Assembly: GCF_004028235.1 (NCBI RefSeq)
Contig: NZ_CP035037.1
Location: 1,178,001 to 1,242,000 of the forward strand
Direction: 5' to 3'
Length of the DNA: 64,000 nucleotides
DNA from: Leucobacter muris
GTDB lineage: Bacteria; Actinomycetota; Actinomycetes; Actinomycetales; Microbacteriaceae
Shown here one piece after another: positions 1 to 8,060 of this stretch. Under the pieces are notes generated by a model. The model made no database searches and had not been told where the DNA came from. It was given only the letters and a program-made list of their open reading frames with translations. Made by a program: the position numbers and the translations under genes. Each line of letters begins with the position of its first letter. The first letter of the stretch is position 1.

Positions 1-309
<309 letters not shown>

Positions 310-327
310 CGGGCCCGGCCCTCGAAT

Positions 328-373
328 GGCGGATTTCGCGTGCTCCGCGTGCGGAGCACGTGCGAAATCCGCC
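328..373. repeat. Long inverted repeat between argC and argJ
   Basis: The left arm (328-348) pairs with the right arm (351-373) across a 2-base loop, with a 2-base bulge in the right arm. The apical part GTGCTCCGC/GCGGAGCAC is perfect. No T-run follows, so this is not a standard intrinsic terminator. It sits 80 bases before the argJ start and could stabilise mRNA or be a dispersed palindromic element. Confidence 0.7.
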
Positions 374-454
374 TTTCGGCGAGATCGAGATCGCGACCCG
401 GATCGAGACCGCGGCCGCCAGCCGCGCCACGGCAGCGCAGAAGAAGGAGCAGGC

Positions 455-1612
455 ATGAGCGTCACCGCACCCCAGGGATTCAGGTCGGCCGGCATCGCCG
501 TCGGCCTCAAGAGCACGGGCAAACCCGACCTCGCCCTCGTCGTGAATGACGGCCCCGAGCGTGCCTCGGCCGTCGTGTTCACGAGCAACCGGGCGCAGGC
601 CAACCCGATCCTGTGGAGCCGCAAGGTCGCGCAGAACGGCCAGGCGCGCGCGGTGATCCTCAACTCGGGCGGCGCCAACTGCTTCACGGGCGACTTCGGC
701 TACGAGACGACCCGGCTCACGGCCGAGGCGGTCGCCGCCGCCATCGGCGAGCCCGACGCCGAGCGGATACTCGTCTGCTCGACCGGGCTCATCGGCACAG
801 GAGACCAGGCCTTCCGCGACAAGATCGTGCACAACGTGCCGACGCTCGCGGCCGCGCTCGCCGCAGACGACACGACCGCCCCCGCGGCGATCCTCACCAC
901 CGACTCCGTCGAGAAGACCGTGGTGCACACGGGCGACGGCTGGACCATCGGGGCGATGGCGAAGGGGGCGGGCATGCTCGCGCCGGGCCTCGCGACCATG
1001 CTCGTGGTGATCACCACCGATGCGCTGCTCGACGGGGAGGCGCTGGACCGCGCGCTGCGCCGCGCGACCGCGACGAGCTTCGACCGGCTCGACAGCGACG
1101 GCTGCATGTCGACGAACGACCAGGTGACGCTGCTCGCGAGCGGAGCGTCGGGCGTCTCGCCCGACGAGGAGGCGTTCTCCGACGCGCTCGCCGCCGTCTG
1201 CGACAGCCTCGCAGCGCAGCTGCAGGCCGACGCGGAGGGCGCGAGCCACGACATCGACATCGAGGTGCGCGGGGCCGCAAGCCCAGCCGATGCCGTCGAG
1301 GTGGGCCGCTCAGTCGCGCGCAACAACCTCTTCAAGGCCGCCATCTTCGGCAACGACCCGAACTGGGGCCGCGTGCTCGCCGCGATCGGCACCACCGACG
1401 CGGCCTTCGACCCCTACCAGGTCGACGTCAGCTTCAACGGCGTGCGCCTCTGCCATGCGGGCGGCCCCGATCGCCCCGTCGAGGAGTGCGACCTCGCACC
1501 GCGCCGCACCCGCGTCGAGATCGAACTCTTCGCGGGCGACCACACCGCCACCATCCGCACCAACGACCTGACGCACGACTACGTGCACGAGAACTCGGCG
1601 TACTCCTCGTGA
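455..1612 (+). CDS. argJ: Bifunctional glutamate N-acetyltransferase / ornithine acetyltransferase
   Basis: This 385-residue protein moves the acetyl group from N-acetylornithine to glutamate, recycling it in arginine synthesis. The self-cleavage and nucleophile site is visible as [14 protein letters not shown], with the Thr at about residue 181. The family cleaves before this Thr into alpha and beta chains. The start at 455 is chosen because AAGGAG lies 5 bases upstream and the protein begins MSVTAPQGF, as in relatives. The frame is open upstream through the hairpin but shows no homology there. Length is normal for the family. Confidence 0.95.
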   Translation: MSVTAPQGFRSAGIAVGLKSTGKPDLALVVNDGPERASAVVFTSNRAQANPILWSRKVAQNGQARAVILNSGGANCFTGDFGYETTRLTAEAVAAAIGEPDAERILVCSTGLIGTGDQAFRDKIVHNVPTLAAALAADDTTAPAAILTTDSVEKTVVHTGDGWTIGAMAKGAGMLAPGLATMLVVITTDALLDGEALDRALRRATATSFDRLDSDGCMSTNDQVTLLASGASGVSPDEEAFSDALAAVCDSLAAQLQADAEGASHDIDIEVRGAASPADAVEVGRSVARNNLFKAAIFGNDPNWGRVLAAIGTTDAAFDPYQVDVSFNGVRLCHAGGPDRPVEECDLAPRRTRVEIELFAGDHTATIRTNDLTHDYVHENSAYSS

Positions 1613-1721
1613 TCGCGGCCTCCGCACCCTCGGCGGCGTCGGGGCGCGGGGGCGCCGTCCGGCTCCGGCCCGCGCGCCGCGAGTCGCTCCGCCGCCTCAG
1701 GATGACGAAAGAACGGAACCC

Positions 1722-2633
1722 ATGACCACCACCACGAAGACCCTCGACCACGAGCAGGCGGCCGCCAAGGCGCAGGTGCTCATCGAGTCGCTGCCGTGGC
1801 TCAAGAAGTTCCGCGGCAGGATCATGGTGATCAAGTTCGGCGGCAACGCGATGATCGACGACTCGCTGCTCGCGGCGTTCGCCGAAGACGTGGTGTACCT
1901 GCGGCACACCGGCATCCTGCCGGTGGTCGTGCACGGCGGCGGGCCGCAGATCAACGCGATGCTCGCGCGGCTCGGCATCGAGAGCGAGTTCAAAGGCGGG
2001 TACCGCGTCACGACGCCCGAGGCGATGGATGTCGTGCGCATGGTGCTCACCGGCAAGGTGAACCCCGAGCTGGTCGACGAGATCAACGCGCACGGACCGC
2101 TCGCGGCCGGCACGACGGGCGAGGACGCGGGCCTGTTCATCGGCCGCCGCCGCCCGCCGGTCGAGGTCGATGGCGAGCTCATGGATCTGGGGCTCGTGGG
2201 CGATGTGATCGACGTGCGCCCCGAGCCGGTGCTGGCGCTGCTCGAGGCGGGCCTGATCCCGGTGGTCTCGTCGATCGCGCCCGACGCCGACCGTCCGGGC
2301 GATTCCCTGAACATCAACGCCGACGCGGCGGCGGCGCTCGCGGCGGCGCTCGCGGCGGCGCTCGGCGCCGAGAAGCTCGTGATCCTCACCGACGTGGCCG
2401 GCCTGTACTCGAACTGGCCCGACCTCGACTCGCTCGTGTCGAGCATCTCGGCGACCGATCTCGAACGGCTGCTGCCGAGCCTCGAGTCCGGCATGATCCC
2501 GAAGATGCGCGCCTGCCTCGACGCCGTGCGCGGCGGGGCGCCGAAGGCCGCGATCATCGATGGTCGGGAGCCGCACTCGGTGCTGCTCGAGATCTTCACC
2601 GAGCGCGGCATCGGCACCGAGGTCACGCCGTAG
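1722..2633 (+). CDS. argB: Acetylglutamate kinase
   Basis: This 303-residue amino-acid kinase family protein phosphorylates N-acetylglutamate, the second step of arginine synthesis. Visible motifs are the N-terminal phosphate loop KFGGNAMID, the substrate loop [10 protein letters not shown], and [12 protein letters not shown] near residue 220. It follows argJ after 109 bases. A normal actinobacterial cluster continues with argD, argF and argR, but here the next gene is a prepilin peptidase, so the cluster is truncated or rearranged. Confidence 0.95.
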   Translation: MTTTTKTLDHEQAAAKAQVLIESLPWLKKFRGRIMVIKFGGNAMIDDSLLAAFAEDVVYLRHTGILPVVVHGGGPQINAMLARLGIESEFKGGYRVTTPEAMDVVRMVLTGKVNPELVDEINAHGPLAAGTTGEDAGLFIGRRRPPVEVDGELMDLGLVGDVIDVRPEPVLALLEAGLIPVVSSIAPDADRPGDSLNINADAAAALAAALAAALGAEKLVILTDVAGLYSNWPDLDSLVSSISATDLERLLPSLESGMIPKMRACLDAVRGGAPKAAIIDGREPHSVLLEIFTERGIGTEVTP

Positions 2634-2656
2634 CCGCGGCGGGCGGCTGACCCCGC

Positions 2657-3496
2657 GTGGCGCCCGGCTCCCAGGCGGCCGTGCTGCTCACGGCCTGGCT
2701 CATCGTCGGCTCGGCGGTGCTCGGGCTGTTCGTCGGCTCACCGCTCGCCGCGATCGTGCGGCGGGTGCCGCGGGGCGAGCCGCTGAGGCTCGGCCGCCGC
2801 GGGTCGATCGGAGCGAGCGCCCCGCTGATGGGGGTGACGGCGGTCGTCTTCGCGCTCGTCGCGGCGTGGTACGCCTCGGCCGATGCGGTCGGGCCGGGCT
2901 CCGGGTCGGCCGGCGGGCCGGCGGCCGAGTCGGGCGTCGTCGCGGGTGCTTGGCGGGCGACCGCGATGCTCGGCCCGCCGGCGCACGCGGTCGCATGGTG
3001 GCTGGGGCTCGCGGCGTACCTCTGGTTCGCGGGGGCGGGGATCGCGCTCGTGCTCATCGACCTCGAGCATCGCCGGCTGCCCGACCGGATCGTGCTGCCG
3101 AGCCTCGTCGCGGTCGTCGCGTTGCTGACCGTCTCGAGCGTGCTCGGCGGCGACTGGGGGCGCCTGGCGGCGACGCTCGGGGGCTCCGCGGTCGTCTTCG
3201 CCGTCTATCTGTGGCTCGCCCTCGCGGCGCGCGGCGGCCTGGGCGGCGGCGATCTCAAGCTGGCGCCGCTGATCGGCGCCGCGCTGGGGTTTGCGGGGGC
3301 GGGCGCGCTGCTGGTGGGGGTGCTCAGCGGCTTCGCGCTGGGCGCCGCGGCGGGGCTGGTGCTCGTCGCGCTGCGTCGTGCCTCGCGCACGCGCGCCTTC
3401 CCGTTCGGCCCGTGCATGCTGCTCGGCGCCTGGGCCGGCCTGGTGTGGGGAGCGCGGATCTCGGAGGCGTGCCTCGGCCTGACGTACGGAGCGTGA
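2657..3496 (+). CDS. Prepilin peptidase / A24 leader peptidase
   Basis: This is a 279-residue, very hydrophobic polytopic membrane protein with a GTG start. The two catalytic aspartates of the A24 family are visible in IDLEHRRLPDRIV (about residues 134-146) and GGGDLKLAP (about 195-203). N-terminally SPLAAIVRRVPRGEPL resembles the family's first conserved loop. It would cleave type IV pilin-like leader peptides at the membrane. No pilin or assembly genes lie nearby, so its substrates are encoded elsewhere. Length fits a peptidase without the N-methyltransferase domain. Confidence 0.85.
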   Translation: MAPGSQAAVLLTAWLIVGSAVLGLFVGSPLAAIVRRVPRGEPLRLGRRGSIGASAPLMGVTAVVFALVAAWYASADAVGPGSGSAGGPAAESGVVAGAWRATAMLGPPAHAVAWWLGLAAYLWFAGAGIALVLIDLEHRRLPDRIVLPSLVAVVALLTVSSVLGGDWGRLAATLGGSAVVFAVYLWLALAARGGLGGGDLKLAPLIGAALGFAGAGALLVGVLSGFALGAAAGLVLVALRRASRTRAFPFGPCMLLGAWAGLVWGARISEACLGLTYGA

Positions 3497-3709
3497 GGGC
3501 GGCGTCCGGCAAGCCGAATCGGATCGGGCGCGTGCCCGGTCCCAGCTGTTCGAGGGAAACGACCGAGCGATCTGCTGCGCGGCTCCGAGAAACCCCTTAT
3601 AACGATCCAGCGGCCGTTCGCAAGGGGGTCCCCGCGGGAGCGCGGGGGAGATTAGCCTGGCAGCGGAGCAGTGCTGCTTCGCAAACCCGAAGCAGACGGG
3701 CTCGACCTC

Positions 3710-3734
3710 GCCGGGATCCGTTCCGGATCCCGGC
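3710..3734. promoter_or_regulatory. Inverted repeat upstream of the sugar ABC operon
   Basis: Perfect 11-base arms (GCCGGGATCCG and its complement) are separated by TTC, ending 27 bases before the binding-protein start. The position suits a repressor operator or leader hairpin. No T-run follows. No regulator gene is adjacent, so a regulatory role is inference. Confidence 0.45.
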
Positions 3735-3761
3735 GAACAACCCTGCTGGACGGAGTGCTTC

Positions 3762-5093
3762 ATGTATACGATGCGTTTCTCAACGAGTGGTGGACGGCGT
3801 TCTCGGCGGCGCCTCCTCGCAGTGGCGGCGGGCCTGTCGGCCGCGGCGCTCGCGCTGACGGGCTGCGGATCGGGCGGGGGCGGCGCCGGGGGCGGAGGCG
3901 GCGAGTTCTCGGGTGAGACTCTCAACGTCGTGGCGGCCTGGTCGGGCGCCGAGCAGGAGAACTTCGAGGCCGTGCTCGCCGAGTTCAGCTCGCGCACGGG
4001 CGCGAAGGTGAACTACACGAGCTTCGGCGACAACGGCCCCACGTACATCCAGGGGCAGCTCGAGGGCGGCACCCCGCCGAACGTCGCCGTGCTGGGCCAG
4101 CCTGCCCTCATGCAGTCGCTCGCGCAGAACGGCGACATCGTGCCCGTCGGCGACGGCGTGCGCTCGGCGGTCGAAGAGCACTACGCGCAGGACTGGATCG
4201 ACCTCGGCAGCGTCGACGGCGAGCTCTACGGCGTGTGGTTCAAGGGCGCGAACAAGTCGACCGTCTGGTACAACGCCGACATCTACGACGAGGCGGGCGC
4301 CGCCGAGCCCGAGGACTGGGACGACTTCATGACCCAGCTCGGCCTTGTGAGCGACGCCGGGTACGCGGGGATCTCGATCGGGGCCGACGTCGGCTGGCCG
4401 CTGACCGACTGGTTCGAGAACGTGTACCTGCGCACCGCTGGGGCCGAGAAGTACGACCAGCTCACCGACCACGAGATCCCGTGGACCGACGAATCCGTGA
4501 AGGAGGCGCTCGGGGTGCTGGCCGAGCTGTGGGGCAGCGATCTCGTGCAGCCGGGCGGCGACCAGCGCGACTTCCCGACGAGCGTGACCGAGGTCTTCGG
4601 TTCGGACCCGCAGGCGGGCACCGTGTTCGAGGGCGACTTCGTGGCCGGCAACATCGCTGCCGACGGCAACTCGACGGTGGGTGAGAACGCGCTGTTCTAC
4701 GACTTCCCGTCGGTGAACGGCTCGGCGTCCTCGGTGGTGGGCGGCGGCGACGTCGCGGTGCAGTTCGACGACGACGAGGCCACGACGGCGCTCATGGAGT
4801 TCCTCGCGTCGCCCGAGGCGGCCGAGATCTGGGTGCCGAACGGTGGCCTGACGTCACCCAACGGCTCGGTCGACACCTCGCTCTACCCCGACGACGTCTC
4901 GCGGCAGATCGCCGAGGCCCTGACGGGGGCCGAGGAGCTGCGCTTCGACATGTCGGACCTCACCCCGAGCGCCTTCGGGGGCACGCCGGGTCAGGGCTTC
5001 TGGCAGGAGATGATCTCCTTCTACCAGGATCCGAGCGACATCGACGGCACGGCGCAGCGTCTCGAGGACGCGGCCGTCAAGGCCTACCAGTAG
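3762..5093 (+). CDS. Carbohydrate ABC transporter substrate-binding lipoprotein
   Basis: This 443-residue protein has a basic N-terminus, a hydrophobic segment and a lipobox ALTGC at about residues 29-33, followed by a Gly/Ser linker. The mature part has the family 1 solute-binding fold layout (LNVVAAWSGAEQENFEAVL near the start, aromatic-rich sites later). It should capture a sugar outside the membrane for the two permeases encoded next. The downstream phosphorylase and phosphoglucomutase suggest an alpha-linked glucose disaccharide. GGAG lies 6 bases before the ATG; a second ATG at 3771 is possible. Confidence 0.9.
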   Translation: MYTMRFSTSGGRRSRRRLLAVAAGLSAAALALTGCGSGGGGAGGGGGEFSGETLNVVAAWSGAEQENFEAVLAEFSSRTGAKVNYTSFGDNGPTYIQGQLEGGTPPNVAVLGQPALMQSLAQNGDIVPVGDGVRSAVEEHYAQDWIDLGSVDGELYGVWFKGANKSTVWYNADIYDEAGAAEPEDWDDFMTQLGLVSDAGYAGISIGADVGWPLTDWFENVYLRTAGAEKYDQLTDHEIPWTDESVKEALGVLAELWGSDLVQPGGDQRDFPTSVTEVFGSDPQAGTVFEGDFVAGNIAADGNSTVGENALFYDFPSVNGSASSVVGGGDVAVQFDDDEATTALMEFLASPEAAEIWVPNGGLTSPNGSVDTSLYPDDVSRQIAEALTGAEELRFDMSDLTPSAFGGTPGQGFWQEMISFYQDPSDIDGTAQRLEDAAVKAYQ

Positions 5094-5105
5094 GCGACGG
5101 CAGCC

Positions 5106-6462
5106 ATGAGCCGCACGCTCACGGTGCCGGTGCAGATCCGCGACCGCGGACGGAGCGTCCGCGGTCGCGGCCGAGCACGGCGCTGGCTGGTCGTGGCCTC
5201 GTTCCTCGGCCCCGGCCTGCTCGTGCTCGGGGCGCTCGTCGTGTACCCGATCGTGTACACGGTGGTGCGCTCCTTCTTCGACAAGAGCGGCGCCTCGTTC
5301 GTGGGGTGGCAGAACTACGTCACCATGTTCACGAACGACACCACCTTCACGGCGATCCGCAACAACCTCATGTGGGTGATCGTCGCCCCGGTGACGGTCA
5401 CGGTCATCGGACTCATCTTCGCGGTGCTCGTCGACAAGCTGGGCTGGAAGACGGCGTTCCGGCTCATCGTGTTCATGCCGATGGCGATCTCGATGCTCGC
5501 CGCCGGCGTCATCTTCCGGGGCATGTTCCAGGAGAGCCCCCAGCTCGGCGTGGTGAACGCCGCGATCGTGAGCGTGCAGAGCATCTTCGGCGAGCAGTCG
5601 AGCTATCCGGGGGCGAAACCGCGCGAGGGGCTCGGGATCGAGGCCGAGGGCGGGATCATCGCGACGAGCGAGGCGGTCGCCGCGGGATCGGTGCAGGACT
5701 TCCCGCTCACCGGGATCCGGCAGAGCTCGCTGCCCGAGGACGCCGCCGACGCCCGCGAGGCGCCCGCGCCGGGCGGCACCGAGATATCGGGCACCGTGTT
5801 CCTCGACGTGATCCGGGGCGGAGGCGGCTCCGAGGGGGCGATCGAGGATGGGCAAGAAGGGCCTCGAGGGGGTGCGGGTCGACGCCGTGGCGGAGGACGG
5901 CTCGATCCGCGGCTACGCGACGACGGGGGCCGGCGGCGTCTACACGATCGAGGGCCTCGCCGCGGGTGAGAGCTACCGCGTGGCCCTGCCCGCGGCGAAC
6001 TTCGACGAGGGGGCGCAGGGCGTCTCGTGGCTCAGCTCGACCTTCATCAACGTGGTCGTGATCCTCGCCTACGTCTGGATCTGGGCGGGCTTCGCGATGG
6101 TGATGATCGCCTCGGGGCTCTCGGCCATGGACCGCTCGCTGCAGGAGGCCGCCCGCACCGACGGTGCGAGCGAGTGGCAGGTCTTCACCCGCATCACGGC
6201 CCCCCTGCTCGCGCCCGTGCTGGTGGTGGTGTTCGTCACGCTCATCATCAACGTGCTGAAGATCTTCGATCTCGTCTACGTGATCCCGCCGGGCGCCTCG
6301 AAACCCGCGGCGAACGTGATCGCGGTGGAGATGTGGACGGTCTCGTTCGGCGGTGGCAGCAACCAGGGTCTGGGGTCGGCGCTCGCGATCCTGCTGCTCG
6401 TGCTCGTGCTGCCCTCGATGATCATCAACGTCCGCAGATTCCGAGAGGAGAGGAGCCGATGA
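5106..6462 (+). pseudogene. Sugar ABC permease (MalF type) with extracytoplasmic insert domain, frameshifted
   Basis: The first frame (from 5106) gives the N-terminal membrane helices and half of a large loop. At about 5850 the reading frame is lost and continues in another frame to 6462. Removing one G from the GGG at 5850-5852 restores about 451 continuous residues. The second part contains the permease EAA loop (EAARTDGASEWQVFTRI). The region of about residues 215-310 is an inserted soluble domain with SGTVFLD and YTIEGLAAG, resembling carboxypeptidase-regulatory-like beta domains in the large loop of MalF-like permeases. It is a broken gene, a sequencing error, or less likely programmed +1 frameshifting. 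Confidence 0.75.
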
Positions 6463-8060
6463 GCGTGGCATCCGCCCCGGGCAAGCCGACGGCCGGCCGG
6501 CGCATCGCCCGGATCGCGAGCCGAGGGCTCGTCAACGCGATCCTGCTGATCGTCGCCGTCTTCTGGCTCGTGCCCACGATCGGCCTGCTGCTCACCTCGT
6601 TCCGCAGCGCGGGCGACAACGCCTCGAGCGGCTGGTGGACGGTGCTGACGAAGCCGGCCGAGCTCACGATCGAGAACTACGCCAACCTGCTGTCGAACCC
6701 CGTGATCACCGGGTCGTTCTGGAACACGATCGTCATCGCGGTGCCGACGACGGTGCTCGTCGTCGTGCTCGGCGCGTTCGCCGCCTACGCGTTCGCGTGG
6801 CTGCACTTCCCGGGCCGCGACTGGCTGTTCATCGCCGTGATCGTGCTGCTCGCGGTGCCGCTGCAGGTGGCGCTGATCCCGCTCGCGCGCCTCTTCGGAT
6901 CGCTCGGCATCTTCGGCAGCGTGCTGGGGGTGATCCTGTTCCACACGGCATTCGGCCTGCCGTTCGCGATCTTCCTGCTGCGCAACTTCTTCATCCAGGT
7001 GCCGGAGGAGATGCTCGAGGCGGCCCGCATCGACGGTGCGAGGGACTGGAGGATCTTCTTCCAGATCATGATGCCCCTCGCGCTGCCCGCGATCGCCTCG
7101 CTCGCCATCTTCCAGTTCCTCTGGACCTGGAACGACATGCTGGTGGCGCTGATCTTCACGAACACCGACTCGCAGCCGCTCACTGTTGCGATCCAGTCAC
7201 AGCTGCGTCAATTCGGTGCGAACATCGACGTGCTCTCAGCCGGGGCGTTCCTCTCCATGCTGGTTCCGCTGATAGTGTTTTTCGCGTTCCAGCGATACTT
7301 CGTACAAGCACTGCTGGCGGGGGTCGCAGAAGTAGCTTCCGGAAGGGCACACCGTTTGATCGACCGCTACGACGCCTACCTGTTCGACCTGGACGGGGTG
7401 ATCACACCGACCGTCGACCTGCACATGCGGGCGTGGGCCGAGACCTTCGACCGCCTGTTCGCCGCCCTGGGGGAGGCTCCGTACCGCGAGAGCGACTACT
7501 ACGAGTCGCTCGACGGTCGGCCCCGGTTCGAGGGGGTGGCCGCGCTGCTGCGCGCTCGCGGCATCTCCCTGCCGCAGGGCGAACCCGGCGACGACGGCTA
7601 CGAGAGCGTGATCGGCGTCGGCAACCGCAAGAACGGCGCCTTCACCGAGGTGCTGCAGCGCGACGGCATCGACCCCTACCCGGGATCGCTGCTGCTGCTC
7701 GACCGTCTCGCCGAGCTGGAGCGCCCCCTCGCGGTGGTCTCGAGCTCGCGCAACGCGGAGGCCGTGCTGCGGGCCGCGGGGCTGCGGGATCGCTTCGCCG
7801 CCGTGGTGGACGGCGTCGTCGCCGAGCGGGAGGGACTGCCCGGCAAGCCGGCGCCCGACACCTTCCTGAGGGGCGCCGAGCTGCTCGGCGCGGCCCCCGA
7901 GCGCACCGCCGTGTTCGAAGACGCCGCTTCGGGCGTCGCCGCGGCGCGCGCGGGCGGATTCGGCCTGGTGGTGGGCGTCGATCGCGGCGCCGGGGGAGCA
8001 ACGCTCACGGCGGCGGGAGCCGACACCGTGGTCACGGATCTGGAGGAGCTTGCACGATGA
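6459..8060 (+). CDS. Sugar ABC permease (MalG type) reading in frame into beta-phosphoglucomutase
   Basis: One open frame of 533 codons starts at ATG 6459, overlapping the previous stop as ATGA, with GAGGAGAGGAG upstream. Residues 1 to about 290 are a MalG-like permease with six hydrophobic segments and the EAA loop EAARIDGARDWRIFFQI. The usual C-terminal end (QRYFVQALLAG) is reached at about 7320, but no stop follows. Deleting one G from the G5 run 7319-7323 would end the permease as LLAGSQK at the TAG 7333-7335. A GGAAGG ribosome site and TTG start for the mutase lie just after. The fusion is therefore likely a one-base indel, although a real fusion cannot be excluded. Confidence 0.7.
   Translation: MSVASAPGKPTAGRRIARIASRGLVNAILLIVAVFWLVPTIGLLLTSFRSAGDNASSGWWTVLTKPAELTIENYANLLSNPVITGSFWNTIVIAVPTTVLVVVLGAFAAYAFAWLHFPGRDWLFIAVIVLLAVPLQVALIPLARLFGSLGIFGSVLGVILFHTAFGLPFAIFLLRNFFIQVPEEMLEAARIDGARDWRIFFQIMMPLALPAIASLAIFQFLWTWNDMLVALIFTNTDSQPLTVAIQSQLRQFGANIDVLSAGAFLSMLVPLIVFFAFQRYFVQALLAGVAEVASGRAHRLIDRYDAYLFDLDGVITPTVDLHMRAWAETFDRLFAALGEAPYRESDYYESLDGRPRFEGVAALLRARGISLPQGEPGDDGYESVIGVGNRKNGAFTEVLQRDGIDPYPGSLLLLDRLAELERPLAVVSSSRNAEAVLRAAGLRDRFAAVVDGVVAEREGLPGKPAPDTFLRGAELLGAAPERTAVFEDAASGVAAARAGGFGLVVGVDRGAGGATLTAAGADTVVTDLEELAR
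7356..8060 (+). CDS. pgmB: Beta-phosphoglucomutase (HAD superfamily), part of the frame above
   Basis: About 234 residues match a HAD beta-phosphoglucomutase: motif I FDLDGVITPT, motif II VVSSSRN, the motif III Lys in GKPAPDTF, and motif IV VFEDAASGV. It converts beta-glucose-1-phosphate, the product of the neighbouring GH65 enzyme, to glucose-6-phosphate. The proposed own start is TTG 7356 with GGAAGG 9 bases upstream. In the sequence as given it is also in frame with the upstream permease. It overlaps the GH65 start as ATGA. Confidence 0.85.
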   Translation: MIDRYDAYLFDLDGVITPTVDLHMRAWAETFDRLFAALGEAPYRESDYYESLDGRPRFEGVAALLRARGISLPQGEPGDDGYESVIGVGNRKNGAFTEVLQRDGIDPYPGSLLLLDRLAELERPLAVVSSSRNAEAVLRAAGLRDRFAAVVDGVVAEREGLPGKPAPDTFLRGAELLGAAPERTAVFEDAASGVAAARAGGFGLVVGVDRGAGGATLTAAGADTVVTDLEELAR

